From Oscillospiraceae bacterium (GTDB lineage: Bacteria > Bacillota > Clostridia > Oscillospirales > Oscillospiraceae), in NCBI GenBank assembly GCA_017624645.1, contig JAGAMQ010000028.1:1-16772 (forward strand): a DNA stretch of 16,772 bases, in the 5' to 3' direction. The position numbers and the translations under genes are program-made. Each line of letters opens with the position of its first letter. The stretch's first letter is position 1. Shown piece by piece: positions 13,541-16,772 of this stretch. Under the pieces are notes generated by a model. That model was not told the DNA's origin and did not search any database. It worked only from the letters and a program-made list of their open reading frames with translations.

Positions 13541-14415
13541 TGCGACGCAGTATGCTTTTTTTGCCCGGTAACAACCCTAACCTGTTGATTAACGGTAATT
13601 GCCTGGGTGCCGATGCCGTGATCTTTGATCTGGAGGACGCTGTTTCTCCCGCAGAGAAGGACGCCGCCCGGATCCTTGTGCGCAACACCATGCGCTATAT
13701 GGATTTTGGCGGATGTGAGCGGATCGTCCGCATCAATTCCACTGATACTCCCTACTGGAAGCTGGATATCGATGCCATTCTGCCCCAGAAGCCCAATCTG
13801 ATCCTGTTGCCCAAGACCAGTTCGGCACAGGATGTGCTGGAAGTGGATGCCTACATCACTAAGGTGGAGGAATCTTTGGGCATGGAGCGCAACACCGTGG
13901 GCCTAATGCCTTTGATTGAAACCGCTATGGGTGTGGAGAACTCCTATCTTATTGCTTCCGCGACCAAGCGTGTCCAGGCCCTGTTCCTGGGCGCGGAGGA
14001 CCTGACTGCCGATCTGCAGTGCAAGCGCACCAAGGAAAGCAGAGAGATCGAGTACGCCCGTACCCGCCTGATCGTGGCGGCCCGTGCCGCCGGTGTGGAG
14101 GTTTACGATACACCCTTTACCGATGTCAATGATGACGAGGGTATCTTGGCGGATGCCACCCTTGCCAAGGCGTTGGGCTTCACCGGTAAGGCTTCTATTT
14201 CTCCCCGTCATGTGGAGGTCATCAACAGTGTGTTCAGTCCCACCCAGAAGGAAGTGGACTATGCCTATGAGGTCATGGAGGCCATTGCTCTTGCTAAGGA
14301 GCAGGGTAAGGGTGCCATTGCCCTCCATGGCAAGATGATCGACGCACCTATCGTCACAAGAGCACAGCAGACCCTTGCTATGGCACAGGCGCTGGGTATG
14401 GAAAGGGGGAACTGA
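13540..14415 (+). CDS. citE: Citryl-ACP lyase, citrate lyase beta subunit
   Basis: This 291-residue TIM-barrel enzyme of the HpcH/HpaI-like family cleaves citryl-ACP into oxaloacetate and acetyl-ACP. The N-terminus RRSMLFLPGNNPNLL and VIFDLEDAVSPAEKDAAR (27-44) are hallmarks. Magnesium and substrate residues lie in LMPLIETAMGVENSY (122-136) and FLGAEDLTADL (149-159). The length is normal. ATG 13540 is chosen because it overlaps the citD stop behind GGGGGAG (13528-13534). An upstream in-frame start at 13483 lies inside citD and lacks a matching N-terminus in the family. It is followed by citF after one base. Confidence 0.95.
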   Translation: MRRSMLFLPGNNPNLLINGNCLGADAVIFDLEDAVSPAEKDAARILVRNTMRYMDFGGCERIVRINSTDTPYWKLDIDAILPQKPNLILLPKTSSAQDVLEVDAYITKVEESLGMERNTVGLMPLIETAMGVENSYLIASATKRVQALFLGAEDLTADLQCKRTKESREIEYARTRLIVAARAAGVEVYDTPFTDVNDDEGILADATLAKALGFTGKASISPRHVEVINSVFSPTQKEVDYAYEVMEAIALAKEQGKGAIALHGKMIDAPIVTRAQQTLAMAQALGMERGN

Positions 14416-14416
14416 C

Positions 14417-15820
14417 ATGAGCAAGGTAGTAAAGAGTATTAAAGAGGTTGTGGCACTTGCCGGTCTTAAGGACGGCATGACCGTATCCTTCCACCATCAC
14501 CTGCGTAACGGCGACTTCGTGCTGAACATGGTCATGGAGGAGATCGCAAGTCAGGGACTCAAGGATATCAACGTCAATGCATCCTCTTTGTTTGACGTAC
14601 ATACGCCCCTTTTGGAGCACATTGAAAACGGTGTAGTCACGGGCATTTCTGCTGACTATATTGCAGCCGGACTGGGCAGAGCCATCTCCAAGGGTATCAT
14701 GGAAAAGCCTGTGCAGTTCCGTACCCACGGCGGTCGCCCTAGCGATATCGTGCAGGGTAGGACACCTATCGATGTGGCCTTTATTGCTGCTCCCACCGCC
14801 GACACCATGGGTAACTGCTCCGGTAAGTACGGTCCTTCTGCTTGTGGCAGCCTGGGCTACGCATTTGCCGATGCCATGTTTGCCAAGAAGGTGGTTGTGA
14901 TCACCGACAATCTGGTGCCGTATCCCATGCAGGACTTCTCTATTTCCGAGGACTGGGTGGATTATGTGGTTCCCGTGGAAGCCATCGGCAATCCAAAGGG
15001 CATCGTTTCCGGTACTACCCAGATCACCCGTGACCCTGTAGGCCTTGTGATGGCATCCCATGCCGCACAGGTCATTGCCCATTCCGGCCTTCTAAAGGAT
15101 GGATTCTCCTTCCAGACCGGTGCCGGCGGCGCATCCCTTGCCGCTGCCAAGTTCCTGAAGGACATTATGATGGAGAAGGGAATTCAGGGCAGCTTCGGTA
15201 TGGGCGGTATCACCGGCTATCTAGTGGACATGCTCCAAGCCGGCTGTTTTCGCAGCCTCTTGGATGTTCAGTGCTTCGACCTGAAGGCAGTGGAATCCAT
15301 CCGTACCGACCCCCGTCATAAGGAGATCAGCGCCATGCAGTACGCCAGCCCCACCAGCCGCAGCGCGGCTGTGGACAGCCTGGATGTGGTCATTTTGGGC
15401 GCTACCGAGATCGATACTGACTTTAATGTCAACGTCCACACCGATTCCAACGGCTTTATCATGGGCGGCTCCGGCGGTCACAGCGACACCGCAGCCGGTG
15501 CCAAGCTTTCCATGATCATCGCCCCCATGTTCCGTGCAAGACTTCCCATCGTTACCGACCGGGTCACCTGTGTATCCACCCCCGGCTCCGACATCGATGT
15601 GCTGGTCACCCAGGGTGGTATTGCCGTCAACCCCAAGAACGTGGAGCTGACCCAGCAACTTAAGGCTGCAGGCCTTCCCATCGTAGATATCCACGAGCTG
15701 AAGGAAAAGACCGAGCGGATCACCGGCACACCTAGAAAGCTTCCCAAGGGCGACCGGGTGGTGGCGGAGGTCATCGGCAGAAACGGCAACCTGCAGGACG
15801 TAATCTATAATGTCCCCTGA
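14417..15820 (+). CDS. citF: Citrate CoA-transferase, citrate lyase alpha subunit
   Basis: This 467-residue protein exchanges acetyl for citryl on the CitD arm. It begins MSKVVKSIKEVVALAGLKDG and is collinear with the family through SFHHHLRNGDFVLN (24-37), CGSLGYAFADA (143-153), FQTGAGGASLA (232-242) and GGSGGHSDTAAGAKL (350-364). Compared with E. coli CitF (about 510 residues) it lacks roughly 40 N-terminal residues, a short form that I recall from Clostridia. Nothing upstream encodes the missing part, because citE ends one base before the ATG. The ribosome site AAGGGGGA (14403-14410) lies at the end of citE. No terminator follows before the structured leader of the next gene. Confidence 0.94.
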   Translation: MSKVVKSIKEVVALAGLKDGMTVSFHHHLRNGDFVLNMVMEEIASQGLKDINVNASSLFDVHTPLLEHIENGVVTGISADYIAAGLGRAISKGIMEKPVQFRTHGGRPSDIVQGRTPIDVAFIAAPTADTMGNCSGKYGPSACGSLGYAFADAMFAKKVVVITDNLVPYPMQDFSISEDWVDYVVPVEAIGNPKGIVSGTTQITRDPVGLVMASHAAQVIAHSGLLKDGFSFQTGAGGASLAAAKFLKDIMMEKGIQGSFGMGGITGYLVDMLQAGCFRSLLDVQCFDLKAVESIRTDPRHKEISAMQYASPTSRSAAVDSLDVVILGATEIDTDFNVNVHTDSNGFIMGGSGGHSDTAAGAKLSMIIAPMFRARLPIVTDRVTCVSTPGSDIDVLVTQGGIAVNPKNVELTQQLKAAGLPIVDIHELKEKTERITGTPRKLPKGDRVVAEVIGRNGNLQDVIYNVP

Positions 15821-15831
15821 CAGGAAGGAAA

Positions 15832-15903
15832 CGCACCTCTGTGGGCAAGCCGACTTACTGAGGGGTGTGCCCCAACGGCTGGGCGGCCTTTTGGTTCGTC
15901 CGC
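15832..15903 (+). ncRNA. Structured RNA leader of unassigned class between citF and the hydratase gene
   Basis: Between the citF stop and the next gene lie 127 bases without an ORF. AGCCG (15848-15852) can pair with CGGCT (15876-15880), enclosing GGGG (15862-15865) with CCCC (15870-15873). An alternative fold pairs CGCACCTC (15832-15839) with GAGGGGTGTG (15860-15869) and would break the first. A third possible stem is GCGG (15883-15886) with CCGC (15900-15903). Mutually exclusive stems ahead of a gene suggest a riboswitch or attenuator. I could not match it to a known class, and there is no clear T-run terminator. Confidence 0.4.
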
Positions 15904-15947
15904 TATTTGCAGATATTCATAAAATGTTTGGATAAAGGAGAACGAAA

Positions 15948-16772
15948 ATGAGAGAAATTTCCGCACAGAAAGTTACGGAAGTGGTCAGAAAGTTGTGCAT
16001 CAGCGCCAACTGCCATCTGCCCCAGGATGTGAAGACCCGCATCGAGGACTGCCACGCAGCAGAACCCTGGCCTCAGGCAAAGGAGATCCTGGAGCGGATC
16101 ATGGAGAACTACCAGCTGGCTGCCGACGGCGACCGTCCCATCTGCCAGGATACCGGCCTTGCCTGTGTCTTCGTGAAGATGGGCCAGGAGGTCCACGTGG
16201 ACGGGGACCTGAGCGCCGCCATCAACGAGGGTGTCCGTCAGGGTTATACCGACGGCTACCTGCGTAAGAGTGTTGTCCGGGATCCTCTGGACCGGGTGAA
16301 CACCGGCGACAATACCCCTGCCATGATCTACTACGACATCGTTCCCGGTGACAAGCTGGAGATTACCGTGGCTCCCAAGGGCGCCGGCAGTGAGAACATG
16401 AGCCAGATCAAGATGCTTAAGCCCTCCGATGGACTGCAGGGCGTGAAGGATTTCGTCCTGTGGGCTGTGGAGAACGCTGGCCCCAACCCCTGTCCTCCCA
16501 TTGTTGTGGGTGTGGGTGTTGGCGGTACTTTCGACAAGGCTGCATACCTTGCTAAGAAGGCTCTGACCCGCGACCTGGATCAGCATAACCCCGATCCTTT
16601 CTGGGCAGATCTGGAGAAGGAACTGCTGGAGAAGATCAACGAACTGGGTATCGGACCCCAGGGACTGGGCGGCAAGACCACTGCTCTGAGCGTGAACATC
16701 GAGCAGATGCCCACCCATATCGCCGCACTTCCCGTGGCTGTGAACATCAACTGCCATGTGGCAAGACACGAA
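15948..16772 (+). CDS. Fumarate hydratase class I / L(+)-tartrate dehydratase alpha subunit, truncated by the window edge
   Basis: The frame is open for 275 residues to the last base. Family members are near 280-300 residues, so only the end is missing. It is the N-terminal half of the two-subunit iron-sulfur hydratases (TtdA or split FumA), which interconvert malate and fumarate or dehydrate tartrate. Three cysteines at the expected cluster positions are present: Cys66 in PICQDTG, Cys182 in NPCPP, and Cys269 in NINCHVARH. Other marks are RDPLDRVNTGDNTPAMIYYD (111-130), PKGAGSENMS (143-152) and GGKTTALSVN (241-250). ATG 15948 lies behind AAAGGAG (15934-15940). The citrate lyase context favours malate/fumarate in a reductive branch, but tartrate cannot be ruled out. 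The beta subunit should follow outside the window. Confidence 0.9.
   Translation, partial: MREISAQKVTEVVRKLCISANCHLPQDVKTRIEDCHAAEPWPQAKEILERIMENYQLAADGDRPICQDTGLACVFVKMGQEVHVDGDLSAAINEGVRQGYTDGYLRKSVVRDPLDRVNTGDNTPAMIYYDIVPGDKLEITVAPKGAGSENMSQIKMLKPSDGLQGVKDFVLWAVENAGPNPCPPIVVGVGVGGTFDKAAYLAKKALTRDLDQHNPDPFWADLEKELLEKINELGIGPQGLGGKTTALSVNIEQMPTHIAALPVAVNINCHVARHE

Noticed and set aside
15832..15903. Match of the leader to twister, twister-sister, THF or TPP RNA
   Set aside because: Short similar strings (GGCAAGCCGAC, CTGAGG) occur, but the conserved cores and stem order of those classes could not be found.
15903..16769. A long minus-strand ORF opposite the fumarase/tartrate dehydratase gene
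   Set aside because: The plus strand encodes an uninterrupted, clearly recognisable hydratase alpha subunit, so this is its antisense shadow.

Overview
The window looks like chromosomal DNA from an anaerobic Firmicute of the class Clostridia. An Oscillospirales-type gut bacterium is my best guess. Reasons: strong AGGAGG-type ribosome sites, TTG/GTG starts, TATAAT promoters with extended TG motifs, a Tn916-superfamily integrase module, a citrate fermentation cluster of clostridial type, and a YerC/YecD-type TrpR-like protein. TGA ends many intact genes here, so the code is the standard one. No rRNA, tRNA or CRISPR array was seen.

Layout. (1) Positions 1-2064: the integrase-proximal end of an integrative and conjugative element. 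It holds the tail of a probable ParB-like protein, an excisionase, a 15-bp hairpin, a tyrosine integrase cut in two by an in-frame TGA, and a 9-bp direct-repeat cluster that may be integrase arm sites. (2) Positions 2065-2430: a terminator and a small Xre-type repressor on the minus strand, divergent from the next operon. (3) Positions 2467-6966: a FecCD-type metal-chelate importer (permease, ATPase, lipoprotein). After its own terminator and promoter come a SAM methyltransferase with a histidine-rich stretch and a GNAT acetyltransferase. (4) Positions 7057-9701, minus strand: a polar amino-acid importer (binding lipoprotein, permease, ATPase) whose last gene is a TrpR-like regulator. The single promoter contains a perfect 18-bp palindrome resembling the trp operator. 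(5) Positions 9796-15820: the citrate lyase locus. citC, a P-loop/AlaX-like protein of unknown role and a fused citXG run on the minus strand. citD, citE and citF run on the plus strand from a shared divergent promoter region. (6) Positions 15821-16772: a structured leader of about 70 nt, then a class I fumarase/L-tartrate dehydratase alpha subunit cut by the window edge.

How the parts work together. CitC, CitX and CitG make and load the prosthetic group onto CitD. CitDEF then splits citrate into acetate and oxaloacetate. Oxaloacetate, once reduced to malate, could be dehydrated by the two-subunit hydratase that starts at 15948, which would give a reductive branch towards fumarate and succinate. 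No citrate transporter or oxaloacetate decarboxylase lies in the window. The most noteworthy points are the TrpR-like protein with its trp-operator-like palindrome, the P-loop/AlaX-like protein inside the citrate lyase operon, the His-rich methyltransferase beside a metal-chelate importer, and the structured leader before the hydratase.
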